Shown here in pieces: positions 13,345 through 25,970 of a DNA stretch of 64,000 bases (position 1 is the stretch's first letter; the number at the start of each line of letters is the position of its first letter). Source of the DNA: Fremontodendron californicum. Taxonomy: Eukaryota; Streptophyta; Magnoliopsida; Malvales; Malvaceae. The stretch is taken from assembly GCA_030761205.1 (NCBI GenBank), contig JAULJL010000024.1, positions 21,570,126-21,634,125 of the forward strand, read 5' to 3'. Position numbers and translations under genes: made by a program. The notes beneath the pieces are model-generated. The model was not told where the DNA came from. It saw nothing but the letters and a program-made list of their open reading frames with translations, and ran no database searches.

Positions 13345-13760
13345 AAAATCGAATCGGATCGATTCAACTGAAAATCGATGGTCTGTTTAGTCCAGCACAT
13401 ACTAAAAAACTAGAGATCCAATAAACCGATAAAAAATCGATTCAACCAGTAAAAAATCGACAAAAAACGATAAAAAAAAAACAATTTTTTGTTATTTTTA
13501 TCATTTTTTATTAATTTTTTTTTTTTTTGTAAGTGAAAAGATGTAAACTTCAATCTCTTAATCAAATATTAAAGATCATACCATTAAAACAAATACATAT
13601 TTTTATTAACTAATTACTATATTTAATACTTATTTATGTCAAAATTATATATATTTAATATTTAATTTGTTTTTTAGATGAATAATTTAATTCAACCGGT
13701 TGAATCAATTAAATAGATTGAACCGATAACTCGAAGACCACTTCAATTTGACTTCCCATC
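13345..13760. repeat. Probable worn repeat with AACCGGTT-like motifs
   Basis: Contains repeated AAAAAATCGA and ATTCAACCGGTTGAATCAAT motifs like those of plant MITEs, but I could not define termini or a target duplication. Confidence 0.3.
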
Positions 13761-14066
13761 CTATTTTTTATTCATGGGATAAAACATAAAAGATATAGTA
13801 TTAGACAAATAGTATTACATCCAAATCAAATCTTATAACAAAGTAAGCATTCTACTAAATACAAATTCATTCATTCATTCATTCAAGCTTCAAAAGTAAA
13901 TGCCCAGAAACATGGACTGGATCCACAACAACAACCACCACCATACATGATACATACATGATGTCAATCTAAATTTGACCCCTCAACAACATATAAAACA
14001 TCACCCAACGAAGATACAAATTTCAGACCATCTGAAAAATCTATAAAAGACTCCTCCCTCCCTCCC
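13761..14066 (-). other. Probable 3' UTR and downstream region of beta-tubulin
   Basis: Non-coding sequence immediately after the tubulin stop codon, with an ATTC tetranucleotide run near 13868-13884. No other feature seen; the poly(A) site cannot be placed with confidence. Confidence 0.4.
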
Positions 14067-15144
14067 TCAAGCTGCAACATCCTCTTCTTCTTCTTCCTCC
14101 TCCTCGTACTCATCATCCTCCGCAGTTGCGTCCTGATATTGCTGGTACTCGGCAACTAAATCATTCATGTTACTCTCAGCTTCCGTAAACTCCATCTCAT
14201 CCATTCCCTCACCAGTGTACCAGTGCAAGAAAGCTTTCCTCCTGAACATTGCTGTAAACTGCTCGCTAACCCTCCTAAACATCTCCTGAATTGAAGTTGA
14301 ATTACCAACGAAAGTTGATGCCATTTTCAGACCCGTTGGTGGGATGTCACACACGCTAGACTTCACATTATTAGGGATCCACTCAACAAAGTATGATGAG
14401 TTCTTGTTCTGGACATTAATCATTTGTTCATCAACCTCCTTAGTGCTCATCTTACCACGGAACATTGCAGAAGCAGTTAGGTAACGGCCATGGCGTGGGT
14501 CGGCAGCACACATCATGTTTTTGGCATCCCACATCTGCTGAGTCAGTTCAGGCACAGTCAGGGCCCTGTACTGCTGTGATCCTCTGGATGTCAAGGGTGC
14601 AAAACCAACCATGAAGAAATGTAGCCTTGGGAAGGGGATAAGGTTAACAGCCAGCTTGCGGAGATCTGAGTTCAGCTGTCCAGGGAACCGCAGACAGCAT
14701 GTCACACCACTCATGGTGGCAGATATGAGGTGGTTAAGATCACCAACTGAGTCAAGTTAAAAGAAGGACAATATAAGCAGAGACCAGAGCATGCATACTC
14801 TGGAAATTAATTCCATTATTACAAGAAGCCATTCCATATTTTTGAAGCAGCAGCACATGAAAAGACTAGTTATTATCCCAATTCATAGAAACAAATATAA
14901 AGAACATATTCCTCTTTTATGTTTGTGGGGACAAAAAGGTGGGTGTATCTCTGGGTAAGAAAGCTACTTATGAGCAACCCAACTAAGACTTAATAAAAAA
15001 CTTAGATAGGAGCTAATATGCCCAGTGTTGTCAAGGGCGCAAGGCGCACTCTAGGCGCTAGAACCCTTGTATTGCCTTAGGCGCAAGGCGCAAAAAAAGC
15101 GCTCGCCTGAGTGAAGTAAGGCACAATATTTATATGTGTCTATG

Positions 15145-15185
<41 letters not shown>

Positions 15186-17433
15186 AGCTTAAGATATATA
15201 ATTATAATAATAAACTCTAAAGAGTGGTCTAGTTTATCTACAAAACATGCAATTTATTTTTTGCCCAATATGCATGATTTCCTTATGGTCCCATATCTGT
15301 TGTTGAATACTCAAATATTGAGAAGTGGAGAGTTTGATATTATCTCCTTTCTTACTAGTAAAGGTACATCTAATGAAAAAAGTTGAAATTAAAGAGAACT
15401 TCAATTAGACGAGCTTTTTTTACGCCTATCGCCTTACAAAAAAGCGCGCCTAGGCGCACCAGGCGTGCGCCTGATCAAATGAGCCTCGCCCGAAAGGGTC
15501 TGAGGCGCTTTTGTTATCTAATGCTAATGCTAAGGCGCAAGGCGTAGGCGCGCCTAGGCGCACGCCTTGACAACACTGAATATGCCAGCAATTCCTTAAT
15601 AATTGAGAAAGCAAGCAAGCAACCAATAAATAATAAATTTTTGTCCACTCTTGCTCACAAAGACCCAGAACAAGAAGGTAAAGCAACATTATCAAATTAA
15701 TGTCCCTACATATTTTATTTTAAATTGTTGAAAACAAATGGAGAAACTTGCAGTTTTGTTAGGCAAAGCTAAAAGCCTATACTGCAAACACCAGGCATTT
15801 GGAATGATTTATCAGAACTTACAAGTTGGAGTGGAAAGCTTGAGAGTGCGGAAGCAGATATCATACAGAGCCTCATTGTCCAACACCATACATTCATCAG
15901 CATTCTCAACAAGCTGATGAACAGAAAGGGTAGCATTGTATGGCTCAACAACTGTATCAGATACCTTAGGAGACGGGAAGACCGAAAACGTCAACATCAT
16001 GCGATCTGGATACTCCTCCCTAATCTTGGAAATAAGAAGGGTTCCCATTCCAGATCCAGTACCTCCACCCAAAGAATGACAAACTTGAAATCCTGTCCCA
16101 AAGGTACATAAAGTGAGATTTGAAGATAAACATCACTTTTTTTTTTTGTGTGTGGGTTCACAAGGCAGATGCAAGTTGAGAAAACCAAAGAATAATTTAA
16201 CAGGATCACAAAAGAAAATGCATGAATAGATAAGATGGTGGGCAAGATGAGCAATTAGAAAGAGTTATCAGATACAGGGCTTCGACCATCTATGGTAACA
16301 AAAAAGCACTAAATATGATATAAAATACTAAGGCAAGAACAAGTTCAAAATTAAAAGTTAGAGTGTACGAAGGAACCAAACCACGACAAATCAAGATACA
16401 CTAGATCACTTTCAAACATAATAACAGAAAACATAAACAAATGGCTTGAATAATCTCTTTAAATCAAATTGAGGACAAACTTGCAACATATGTTCTCTAC
16501 ACAAAAAACCAACCAGTACAGCTTTGATGGGAATTGTAAGGAAAAAGGAAAGGCCTGTTTTCCAACTTTGGGGAACTAAATAAATCAAATAAATACTACT
16601 TGCAGAAAGCCAAATGCAAAATCAGACCCATAGATGCAACCACAATCACTTCAAAGCAAGAGGCAAAAATAAATTTCATACTCACCTCACTTCAGTGGCT
16701 TAATAAAAGTTCCTTATTATATATAACAATTTTACTTGAAAATAGAAATCCAGACACCCCCCGGACCCCCCCCCCCCCAAAAAAAAAAGGGAAAGAAAAG
16801 CGCTGGGAAGCACCCAAAATCGCTCACTGAACCCAAGATCAAGAACAAACCAAATTTTACGAAAGCAAAAGTTGAGGAAACATACAAGACAAATTTCACA
16901 ATTAAAAACGAATAAAATCCGCACATTAGAAAAAAAAAAAAAAAAAAAACCCATAGATGTCAACAAATTAAAATGAAGCCATATGTAAAAATGGTTGGAA
17001 AAAGAAAAAGGTCAAAGTTATAGGAGGGTTGAAAGATACCCTGCAAACAATCACAATTCTCAGCCTCTTTTCTGACAACGTCAAGAACAGAATCAATGAG
17101 CTCAGCTCCCTCGGTGTAATGACCCTTGGCCCAGTTGTTGCCAGCACCAGACTGACCGAAGACGAAGTTATCAGGGCGAAAGATCTGACCAAAAGGACCA
17201 GATCTGAGGGAGTCCATAGTGCCAGGTTCCAAATCCATGAGAACAGCGCGTGGGACATACCTTCCGCCAGTGGCTTCATTGTAGTAGACATTGATACGCT
17301 CCAGCTGTAGATCAGAGTCACCGCTATACTGTCCAGTGTGGTCAATTCCATGCTCGTCGCATATCACTTCCCAGAACTTAGCCCCGATCTGGTTCCCACA
17401 TTGACCTCCTTGGATGTGCAAGATTTCTCTCAT
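14067..17433 (-). CDS. TUBB: Beta-tubulin, three exons
   Basis: Encodes the beta subunit of the tubulin heterodimer, which polymerises into microtubules and binds the exchangeable GTP. Coding exons on the minus strand are 17040-17433, 15823-16092 and 14067-14746 (394, 270 and 680 bp). They join through GT..AG introns into 447 residues plus stop, the usual plant length and exon pattern. The protein begins MREI, the N-terminal tetrapeptide known from tubulin mRNA autoregulation. The tubulin GTP-binding signature GGGTGSG is at residues 140-146. Exon 3 carries the conserved body from FGDLNHLISATMSGV to the acidic C-terminal tail (EDDEYEEEEEEEE then DVAA). No stop or frameshift. Intron 2 contains a MITE at 15023-15578, and a Mutator-like element sits 267 bp upstream of the start codon. 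Which tubulin isotype this is cannot be decided here. Confidence 0.97.
15023..15578. mobile_element. hAT-type MITE in beta-tubulin intron 2
   Basis: A 556-bp element starting CAGTGTTGTCAAGG and ending CCTTGACAACACTG, so a perfect inverted terminal core, flanked by a perfect 8-bp duplication AATATGCC (15015-15022 and 15579-15586). The arms are rich in AGGCGC motifs and unusually GC-rich against the AT-rich intron, and a (TA)n run lies at about 15150-15182. No transposase. It makes up about half of the 1,076-bp intron and leaves both splice sites untouched. Confidence 0.9.
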
Positions 17434-17699
17434 TTTTTTTTTTTTCGATTTTTCCTTTTCCTTGGGAAAGTGATGGGCGAGAGAGAGGGATGGAAAATGG
17501 GTTGCTTTGCTTTTTGTTGGGAAACGGAAGGATGGGAGTGAAGGATGGGCGAAGCTGTTTGTTTTGTATTGTTGGCTATTAAACTTTGCTTTTAATAGAT
17601 TAATTAATTATTTGTATTAATTATTAAAACAGAAGGACACATGGATTTTTCTTTTTATTCTGCAAATTGGGAAACATAAATACTTAGCTTAAATATAAA
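17434..17699 (-). promoter_or_regulatory. Short upstream region of beta-tubulin (5' UTR and proximal promoter)
   Basis: Only 266 bp separate the tubulin ATG from the target duplication of MULE-2. The region next to the ATG is pyrimidine-rich on the minus strand, as plant 5' UTRs often are. An inverted repeat CTATTAAA..TTTAATAG lies at about 17578-17601, and its minus-strand CTATTAAAAG is a weak TATA-like candidate. A related sequence recurs at about 30470-30530 on the far side of MULE-2. Promoter function is inferred only from position. Confidence 0.45.
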
Positions 17700-17708
17700 A
17701 CTGATCCC

Positions 17709-18060
17709 CGTTTTTTATCATAATATTATTATTATTTTTTAATTTTAAAATATCGTTGTTTTTAAATTAAGTATCAAAATTCGTTTTTTTAAATTAGTTG
17801 AAAAATTATCATGGGCCATGACGATTTAACAATTGAAATTTTTTATTTTTTTAAATACAGTTGAAAAATCCTCATGAGTCATGATGATTTTTCAACTGGT
17901 AAAATTTAATTTTTTTTCTAAAATACCAATTGAGAAATCACAATGGCTCATAACAATTTCCCAATTGTATTTTAAAAAAAAAATTACAAAATTTCAGTTG
18001 GAAAATCTTCATGGGCCATGGCGATTTTTCAACTGTTTTTATTTTTATTTTTTTATTTTA
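17709..18060. repeat. Left terminal inverted repeat of MULE-2, made of hairpins
   Basis: After the terminal 20 bp, several imperfect hairpins follow (about 17784-17833, 17860-17900, 17930-17968 and 17995-18040), each of the form GTTGAAAAATC..CATGG..GATTTTTCAAC. The inverted partner is at about 29885-30082. Confidence 0.7.
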
Positions 18061-18727
18061 AATTTTAAAATACCAACGGTAAAAAAAATAAAATTTAAAA
18101 TAAATAAATAACAAAATTTTATTCATTTTATTTTTTCTATAAAAAAAATAAATAAAAAAATTTAAAATAAAAATTAATTTATCAACAACATTTCTTTTTC
18201 ATTTTATTTTTTATTTTAAAAAATAAATAACAAAATTAAAAATTAATTTTCCAACAATTTTTTTGCTTTTTATTTATTTCTTTAAAAAAAAATAACAAAA
18301 TTTAAAATAAAAATTAATTTATCAACAATTTTTTATTTTTATTTTTTATTTAAAAATAAAAAATAATTTCTCAACAATTTTCCAAAATGATCCATCAATG
18401 CAATGACAGTCGCATAATTACATTGATAGTAATTATGCAATTATGAATAAATCTATTCTCGAATTATTTGTGAAACTTATAAATTTAAACTAATTTGGAT
18501 TAGATTTTAAATAAATATTATCAAGTCATATTTTTTAAAATTATTTTTTAAAAGTTTAAAATATAAAAGCATTTTTGAATATTTAAAAATATATTGAATA
18601 ATAAATAAAAAAAATAAAAATTAATTTTCCAACAAATTTAAAATAAATAACATGAAATGCAAAACATATAAATTTATATATTACAAATTTAAAATACATT
18701 ATTCTCGTTATATTAATAAAGGTACAT
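18061..18727. other. AT-rich region between the left repeat of MULE-2 and its PMD pseudogene
   Basis: Low-complexity AT sequence with repeated AATTAATTTTTCAACAA-type segments; no gene. It corresponds to 38448-39089 in MULE-1. Confidence 0.5.
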
Positions 18728-19715
18728 TTATTCTAATAAATTATGGAGGAGCTCTCGAATCGAGTGGTGTTGAAAAACAGTGTTGTGCTCTCCTATTGCA
18801 TGGTGGTTGGACCCGTCATTCAACCTTATCAATGGCTCGTATTCGCGGTCGACCACGAGCTCTTGCTGTAACCGCCATTGGTTCTGGTTGTATGTCATCC
18901 ACATGCTCATGGACGGTGTTGTACTGACCCACATCAGTCGATGAAAACGCACTACTAGAGGGATCCATTTCTTCTGTATCAAAAATTTGAAACCCACTGC
19001 TAGAGGATCAACACCTAGTTCACCCATAAAGGGAACCTGACTACTAGATGGACCACCATATGCTGACGCAAGGGTTCCAAACTGATACATTGTAGTTAGA
19101 TATGCTGAACTTGGACTGGGTGAGTAGCTGGTCATCTAACCTCGTCACTGGCGATGATGGTCGGTAACACTCATCAACATCAAATCCAAGGTGACTGGTG
19201 GAATGATGATGACTGGATGGTACTCCATGATCCCGTTCAGGTTTAGGATGACTAAATGACATCTTCGGTGCAGTAATTTCGCTGCATGTGATGAGGCCGG
19301 TTGACGCGTCCGCACACGTTATCGGCTAGGTCTAGGAGCTTCCATTTCTTGTGTAGGAGGGACTGGAATTGAAGTTCGTCCGGTAAATGGCATACTCCTA
19401 ACATCCTCATACCCTGACGGTGGACAAACAAAAGGCCGACCTTCATTTTTATACCATCCTATGTAATCATGAGATGAGTTGAAATTATTACCAACAATCG
19501 GATAACCTGTCGGAATTCGTTTAGAACGTATATCCCACCAATAGATCCATGGTTGATGCTTCGTAGGCCAGAATTCTTCATGACACCACGCATGTCAATC
19601 TTGTGAACCTTATCAAGGTTCACCGGTGCTTGCTAAATTGGTTATTGCATCCCAAATTGTCGCAACACCTTGTCAGTTTGGTGCCACTCTACATATGAAA
19701 AGCATATCAATTTTT
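18728..19715 (-). pseudogene. PMD gene of MULE-2, 3' part (exon 4 homologue)
   Basis: Matches exon 4 of the intact gene in MULE-1 (39090-40109), but in several frames. Recognisable pieces on the minus strand include PSSAYLTTMYQFGT, VPFMGELGV, DDIQ/TYNQNQW-like and RPSSPVTRLDDQLL, together with the PERDHGVPSSH stretch. Frameshifts and small deletions separate them. The Copia element interrupts this exon at the codons matching KANTALICF of the intact copy. Confidence 0.85.
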
Positions 19716-19720
19716 GTGTT

Positions 19721-21953
19721 TGATGGTGTATGCCCTAGAGTCAATCAGATTGAGCTTGGGATACACAATCAATAAAGCATACCCTTCACTATGATTATAG
19801 TGATACAAGGTTTTCCTTCATGTTAGTACAATAATAAGGAGTTATTAAGTACTAATCGGATGAAGCCCATGGAACATAGTGGCCTTGCAAAGGAATTATA
19901 AAAAGTTATAATTATGAGATCCTTATGCATCAAAGTCTTGTTCCTCAAACTGTTCCTGGTCATCGTATTGCCAAGACGGGGCATTGGCAATGCTCAAAGA
20001 CTGGTTTATGTTAAGCCTTCTTACTTGCGAAGTAAGAAACCGATCTCATATAGGTTGAAGTATGGGATATTTGGGATAACTTATAGGTGCTTGTCTGTTG
20101 AACAAGTTCACTGAACATGGCTCGCCAAGAGAACTTCATTTGGTAATATATCACTCTAGTGTCTATGATAAAGTTCTCTTAGTACCAGTCGTGTAAATTT
20201 GTCCTCGGACTTGTGATACCAGGTTATCTTATATGGAGAGTGTCATACTTAGATTTCACCACGAACGGGTCCCAATCACGAGGATGCTTATGGTAGGGTG
20301 TTATTGGGTATGAAATGAACCATACGAAGATGAATGAGTGATCCAGAGAGGATTCACCACTCCTTGTGATATTGGAGACATATCTCGTATGTTCTTGACT
20401 ACGATTAACTTGATTAAGTCTTTGGCCAAAGCATGATGGATTTAAGAGAAAGTTGTTTCTCTAATTTCATAAGATTAATCATAAGTTGCGAGGAACTAAT
20501 ATGGATTGATCATGAGTAGACACTGCACCATGCTCATGCGCTATCCGAGATATATGGTGAAAAGACCGTATTACACTGACAGGCTGGTTGCTGAAAGATT
20601 CTAAAAGGTCACGCTGACTTCACAATATTTGGGTGATCATGATGGGTTGCTAGATCCCGCTCTTGATCTATGAAAGCAAGTTAATGAGATTAACTTATGT
20701 TCATTGCCAACATATTGGGAACCTAGAGGGTTACACGCATAAGAACATATATGTATGGATTAAACATGGTATTCTATTAAGGCAAAACTTAATGGAATGA
20801 AAGATCTATATTAAGGACTTAATTGAAGAAGTTTAATTGAGATGAATTAAGACATAATTGAGATTTGAGAAATCCAAGGACAATGTCTTAATGAGATAAG
20901 AGGAATAAAGAAGTCTTATCTAGTATAGTCGACTTTCACATAGAGATGTGCAAAGTGAATTGCGAATGACTATACTATATTGAAATAATACCATGAGATG
21001 ATATTAATAGATTAATGACATGAATTGTTCATGAGGAGAAGAAATTTAATTGAGAATTAAATTACTTTCGTTTAGAAATTAATCTATCCAATTTATAAGC
21101 ATGATAAATTAGAATGGGTCCAAAGTGACTAGTCTAATTTAGGATTGTCCACTAAGGATGGTTGGCCCAACTTAACGCATTAAGATTTTTGGACCATTAT
21201 TATTAGATAATATAATGAGCTTATTAATCCATCTTAGAATTAAATAGTTTAAGTCCAAGTGGATTAATGAAGATCTTGTGCAACAAGTTACAGGTGGCCG
21301 GTCAAGCATAGGGAGATAGGGATCAGGATTTGCGCCACTATATAATCTAATATAGAGGCTGTAGCCGCCCAAGAAAGTTTGATACTACTTGTGATATTCT
21401 GATTTTGCTTAAGAAAAAATTTGGTTTCAAAAAACCCCTCCTTAGCAAAAAGTTGAAACCGCAACCTCCCTAAGCCCTTTTGTGCTTGCCGTAATTCCTC
21501 TTTTCTGGGTGTTCTTCTTGCCGCTTCTTCACCTTGTTGAGTGAGATTGATTAAGGGAGAAAGATACAAGGATATAGATCTTTTTATTGTGATCCTAGGA
21601 TCAACTTGCTAGCACAAGTGAATCGCCATACCTTAGAGAAAGATCCATCAGCTGTTCATGTGGAGTAGCTCTAGAGGAAGGACGATTGTGCTTCTTGTGG
21701 TCTTGGACGAGTCGGAAGCTTTGTAGATCTTGGATTCGAAAGCTATTGGAGATTTGGATCTGCAACTTAAGGTTACAATATCTTAAGTATGTAACTTCTA
21801 AATCATATGAGTGATTTAATTATTTTTGAATGTTATAAACTGATGCAAACACAAGCCTAAGATCCTGTTGTACTTCGAGTGCTTCTTTGTTTATTTTCGC
21901 TGCACTTTGATTATCATGTTTTTGCATGAGCCCTAGGTACGGTATTCCCAACA
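19721..21953 (+). repeat. 5' LTR of the Copia element
   Basis: 2,233 bp, starting TGATGGTGTATGCCC (the usual TGTTGG start carries one change) and ending GGTATTCCCAACA. Pairs with the 3' LTR at 25971-28178. A diverged relative is the solo LTR at 44800-46478. Confidence 0.92.
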
Positions 21954-21954
21954 G

Positions 21955-21969
21955 TGGTATCAGAGCCAG
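21955..21969 (+). other. Primer binding site, initiator tRNA-Met type
   Basis: TGGTATCAGAGCCAG one base after the LTR end, the standard initiator-methionine primer site of plant Copia elements. Confidence 0.9.
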
Positions 21970-24285
21970 GTTATGTTGTTTACATGAGGTTTGTGCATGT
22001 CAATTCTTGGTGATATACAAGTTAATGTGTTGTGTATTGATTTTGGCATGATTTCGGTTCATATGTTTGAAAAGAAAAGTCTTTTTCTTTATTTTGTTAA
22101 ATCTGGACAGCAACTATATAATGACTTTAATCATGTTTAATATTGTTTAAACGGTAGATTAAAATTGTTTTAATCAACAAGGATTAAAGTCATGACATGT
22201 CTTAGTAAACCCGGCAAGTTTTGATGTCAAAAACATAGTTTTGAGTCAAGTTTTGTAAGCTGATTTGAGAATGATATAAAATTGATTTTTTAGAAGTTCA
22301 GATCTGGAAATTTTATATTACATTCTTCCATTGAAGTTACAAAATTGATTTGATCTTAAAACGTCTAAGCGAAGTTGTTTTTGGACATGAAACGTTGTTA
22401 CTACAATGCTGAAATTTTTTGGACTGTTTTGTAGGTGTTTGCATGCCATAAAATTCGGGCATAAGTGTGGAAACGTTCCACATGTTTGCTAGGAATTTTG
22501 GAGACCATCTAAGGTGAATATGATTCATCTAATGATGGCTGGTTTAGGCATGGAACATGATTGGATAAAGTGACAATTGTTGCTACACACTAGTATGACG
22601 AATTACGGCACCAAGGAGGCAATAGTTTCCGAACTGAGTGCAGCTGTAAGGGGCGGCCATTAAGCTCTTTTAGGGCATCCAGTAGCCACTATAGATGGCA
22701 TACAATAGTCTAATCACAGGCTGGCAACGGCCATTCAATGGCCAAAGAGATTGCCTGTGCCTAGGACACTAAGAGTTAGAGTCCTACTCCAACAAGGAAA
22801 CCGTTTCCTAATAGGAGTGTGAATCCTAAAGGTTAGGACATACATGTAGTATAATTAGGTAAGAGTTACCTAATGAGAATTTAAGTTCCTAAAGAGTTAG
22901 GATGGATTGTAAACTTAAAGACTTGATATAAGACAAACAAATATGTCCTAAAAGGTTTAGGATGTTTAAGCATGCTAAAATATTTTGTCTTGATTAAAAC
23001 AAGTAACCTAATAGTTAGGTAAAATCCGATTTCAAGATAGCTTTCTTAATTGTTAAGATGTTATTAAAAGTGTTCTAATTGGTGGAACCAAAATTGCTAG
23101 AATGATTTGATAAATTGTCTCAAATTTATTTGGTGACATTTATGCAAAGAGTACACAATATCACCAGGTGATATGACTATGCATGTTTTGAATTCATGCT
23201 TATAATATGATTATGTATGCATGAAGGATGGTTATGGACTAGACATTAGTATGACTGGGGAATGTATGGTTGAATTTTCTTATTGATATTTTATAAATAG
23301 GGTCTGCGCACCCTGCCTTCTCTTTTTCATTATGGAGTTGTAAATTCTCTTCTCATCTAATTCCCCTATAATGTAACTCGAGGTTTCTGATAAAGCAATG
23401 TAACTGTTATATTCTTTATAGATTTAGATTTAGGATAGAAAGTAGAATTTATGTAAATTCCAAGTTTGTAAGGAGATATGGCGCCAAGAAGAAACAACCA
23501 AGGAGATTACCAACAAAACTTTCAAAGACTATGTATGGTAACCCCTAGGATTTTGACCAACTAGTTTCCTAATGGCTCATGGAAACTAGATTAGAATAAA
23601 GTCCATAATCATCATAGTAGATTGCATATGATAGATTTATTTTGAATTATGTATATGCGATGTATGTAATTGAATGAATGCTATGCATGTCAATCAAGTA
23701 TGAAATCAATGAGACCTATATAAAAGTTAAATGAAATCCCTCATTAAATTATATTGAGTCCATGTTACGCATGATTAGTTGCCTTCCACCATCATAACAA
23801 GATAACCAGAGTTCTTCCATTCAGAGGCTTATTGAGTCACTTAGAGTCAAACTTATGTACGAACATGTTTGAGTTATTGAAGGTGGGTCTTACTCAACTA
23901 AGTGTTATGTAATTCGGATGCGTCAAACTTGATCACATGACATTTAGAGGCAAAGTTAGGCGAAATGCATATGATGTATTTAGGCAAAGAGTTGTCACCT
24001 AACTGGATCTAGGAGTTACGTAGAGATGTAATTGGTAAACTAAGTTACCTACTCAATTAGTTTCAACATAGCTCATTGAGGCACTCAGGGTTTTGTTGGA
24101 ATGAAAGGGGTCCTAACTCATTAAGAAGTTTAAGAGTTAAATTTCTCGAAATAGTAGATGAAGGCTATTATTTTGTTAAAATAATGAGAATAATCATTTA
24201 AGTATTAAAGCCTGACATAAATGATTACTACTTGCTATTTATTGACTGTTAAATGTTTTGATTCATATAGGATATAAACGCTAAA
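21970..24285 (+). other. Leader region of the Copia element
   Basis: About 2.3 kb between the primer site and gag without a conserved coding frame. It ends with AGGATATAAACGCTAAA directly before the gag ATG. Confidence 0.6.
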
Positions 24286-25129
24286 ATGGCAAATGCATTA
24301 TCACTGAGAAGCATACTTGATGCTAATAAGTTAACTAGAACGAACTTCGTTGACTGGTTTCGCAATGTTAAGATTGTCTTGACACAGGAAAAGAAAGCTT
24401 ATGTTCTTGATGAGCCCATCCCAGATGAGCATGCTACTGGTGCAATTGAGGAGGAGAGGGTGGCCTATAGAGTTCATGGAGATGATCTCGTACAAGCAAC
24501 ATGTGTGATGTTGGCTAGTATAGCACCCGATCTCCAAAAGCAACATGAGGCCATGAATGCTCAGGATATCATCCTTAACCTCGCTAAGCAGAATCGCACT
24601 AAGAGATTTGACATCTCAAAAGAATTGTTCCAAACAAAGATATCAGAGGGAAGCCCAATGAGGCCTTATGTGCTTAAGATGATAGGGTATATTACCCGAT
24701 TGGAACAAATAGGATGGGTTATGGATCATGATCTAAGCATTGATCTAATACTTTCTTCAGTGCCTGAGAGCTATTTGTAGTTTGTGTTGAACTTCAACAT
24801 AAACCACTTGGAGGCAACCCTTTCTGGGTTATTGAATATGCTTACACTGTCCGAGCAAACCATTGTAAAGGACAAGTCATCTGTCCATTTAGTCTCTTCC
24901 TCTAAATGGAAAGGTAAGAAGAAAAGGAAGACTAGATGGATGTACCTCCTGCTTCAAAGAGTTTGAAGCCTATGATAGTGTTGCAAAGGAAGCAAAGGAT
25001 AAGGATAATGCTAACAAAGCTTGTTCCATTGTGAAAAAACTGGTCATTGGAGACGCAATTGCGAGAAGTACCTTGAGTCTAATAAGGGAAAAAAGCTGAA
25101 AGGAGTTTCAACTTCAGGTATAATTTGAT
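24286..25129 (+). pseudogene. gag: Copia gag, broken
   Basis: Starts MANALSLRSILDANKLT and continues with the FVDWFRNVKIVL block typical of the UBN2/gag-polypeptide family of plant Copia elements. A frame of 164 residues runs to an in-frame TAG at 24778-24780. The same frame continues past it (FVLNFNINHLEATLSGLL..SSKWKGKKKRK) for another 60 residues. A zinc knuckle follows at about 25021-25067, reading HCEKTGHWRRNCEKY, but its first cysteine is out of frame because of a one-base loss. It would have formed the nucleocapsid of virus-like particles; at least two lesions make this copy non-functional. Confidence 0.88.
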
Positions 25130-25959
25130 TCACTCCTCTTGGTATATGATGCCTATCATTTGGTACTAAATATGTATGACATATTGTAGGGACCAAAGGA
25201 AAGAGCAGTGAAGCTAGACCATGAAGATGGCAACCAAGATTGATACTGCATCAGAGCTTGCCGATCTTATAGGTTTTTAATAAAACTTTTTAGTTATGAT
25301 TTATTTAGAAACATTTGATGTTTTCGTTGGCATGGCCAATGTTGAGGATATTTTATTTATGTTTTCGAAACATATTGTTTCACTGGCATAGGACGCCATG
25401 CTTATTTAATTTCCTCTTAAATAAATCAGTTATAAAATAGTTCTATAACATAGTCTTATATATTATACGACTTGCAAAGTATTTTGAATACCATTTAGCT
25501 TAGTGATATGGAATTTGAATTGTTATTGAATTAGTCCCTTAACATCTACATATGTAGGATCTAGTGGGAGCTATTAATAACTTTTTGAATGGTAAAATTT
25601 TATGATAAATTGCCATATTTGAAAAATGCAATTAGTAGGAAACGTTCCATATTAGAAAAGATTGCATATTTATATTAAAGGTTTTTAAGACTAACTCTTT
25701 TCTTTTGGCTTGCAAAAAGAGTTATATTTGGATCATTAGCTACTAGCTAACAAGTAGATTCCAATAATTGTTTTAGATACAACTGAGCCATATAAATGGA
25801 ATCTAGGTCTCGTTGTGATCCAAATTATTAACCTTGAAAATGAGATTATCATGTATATGACAAAGCATATTCTCGATGCACTTAAGCTATGTCCTTGTAG
25901 AGATACAATTACTAATCGAAAGAGTTCGGCATTGGATGCATTAGTGATTGGCTTAGTGC
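25130..25959 (+). other. Non-coding remnant in place of Copia pol
   Basis: About 830 bp between the gag zinc knuckle and the polypurine tract. No protease, integrase or reverse transcriptase motif is visible in any frame; pol (normally over 3 kb) has been lost. Confidence 0.7.
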
Positions 25960-25970
25960 AAGTGGGAGAT
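25960..25970 (+). other. Polypurine tract of the Copia element
   Basis: AAGTGGGAGAT directly before the TGTTGG start of the 3' LTR, the common plus-strand primer of this plant Copia group. Confidence 0.85.

Noticed and set aside
19914..20114. 66-residue frame shared by both Copia LTRs (also 26164-26364)
   Set aside because: Shared because the LTRs are copies; no known domain and located in LTR sequence.
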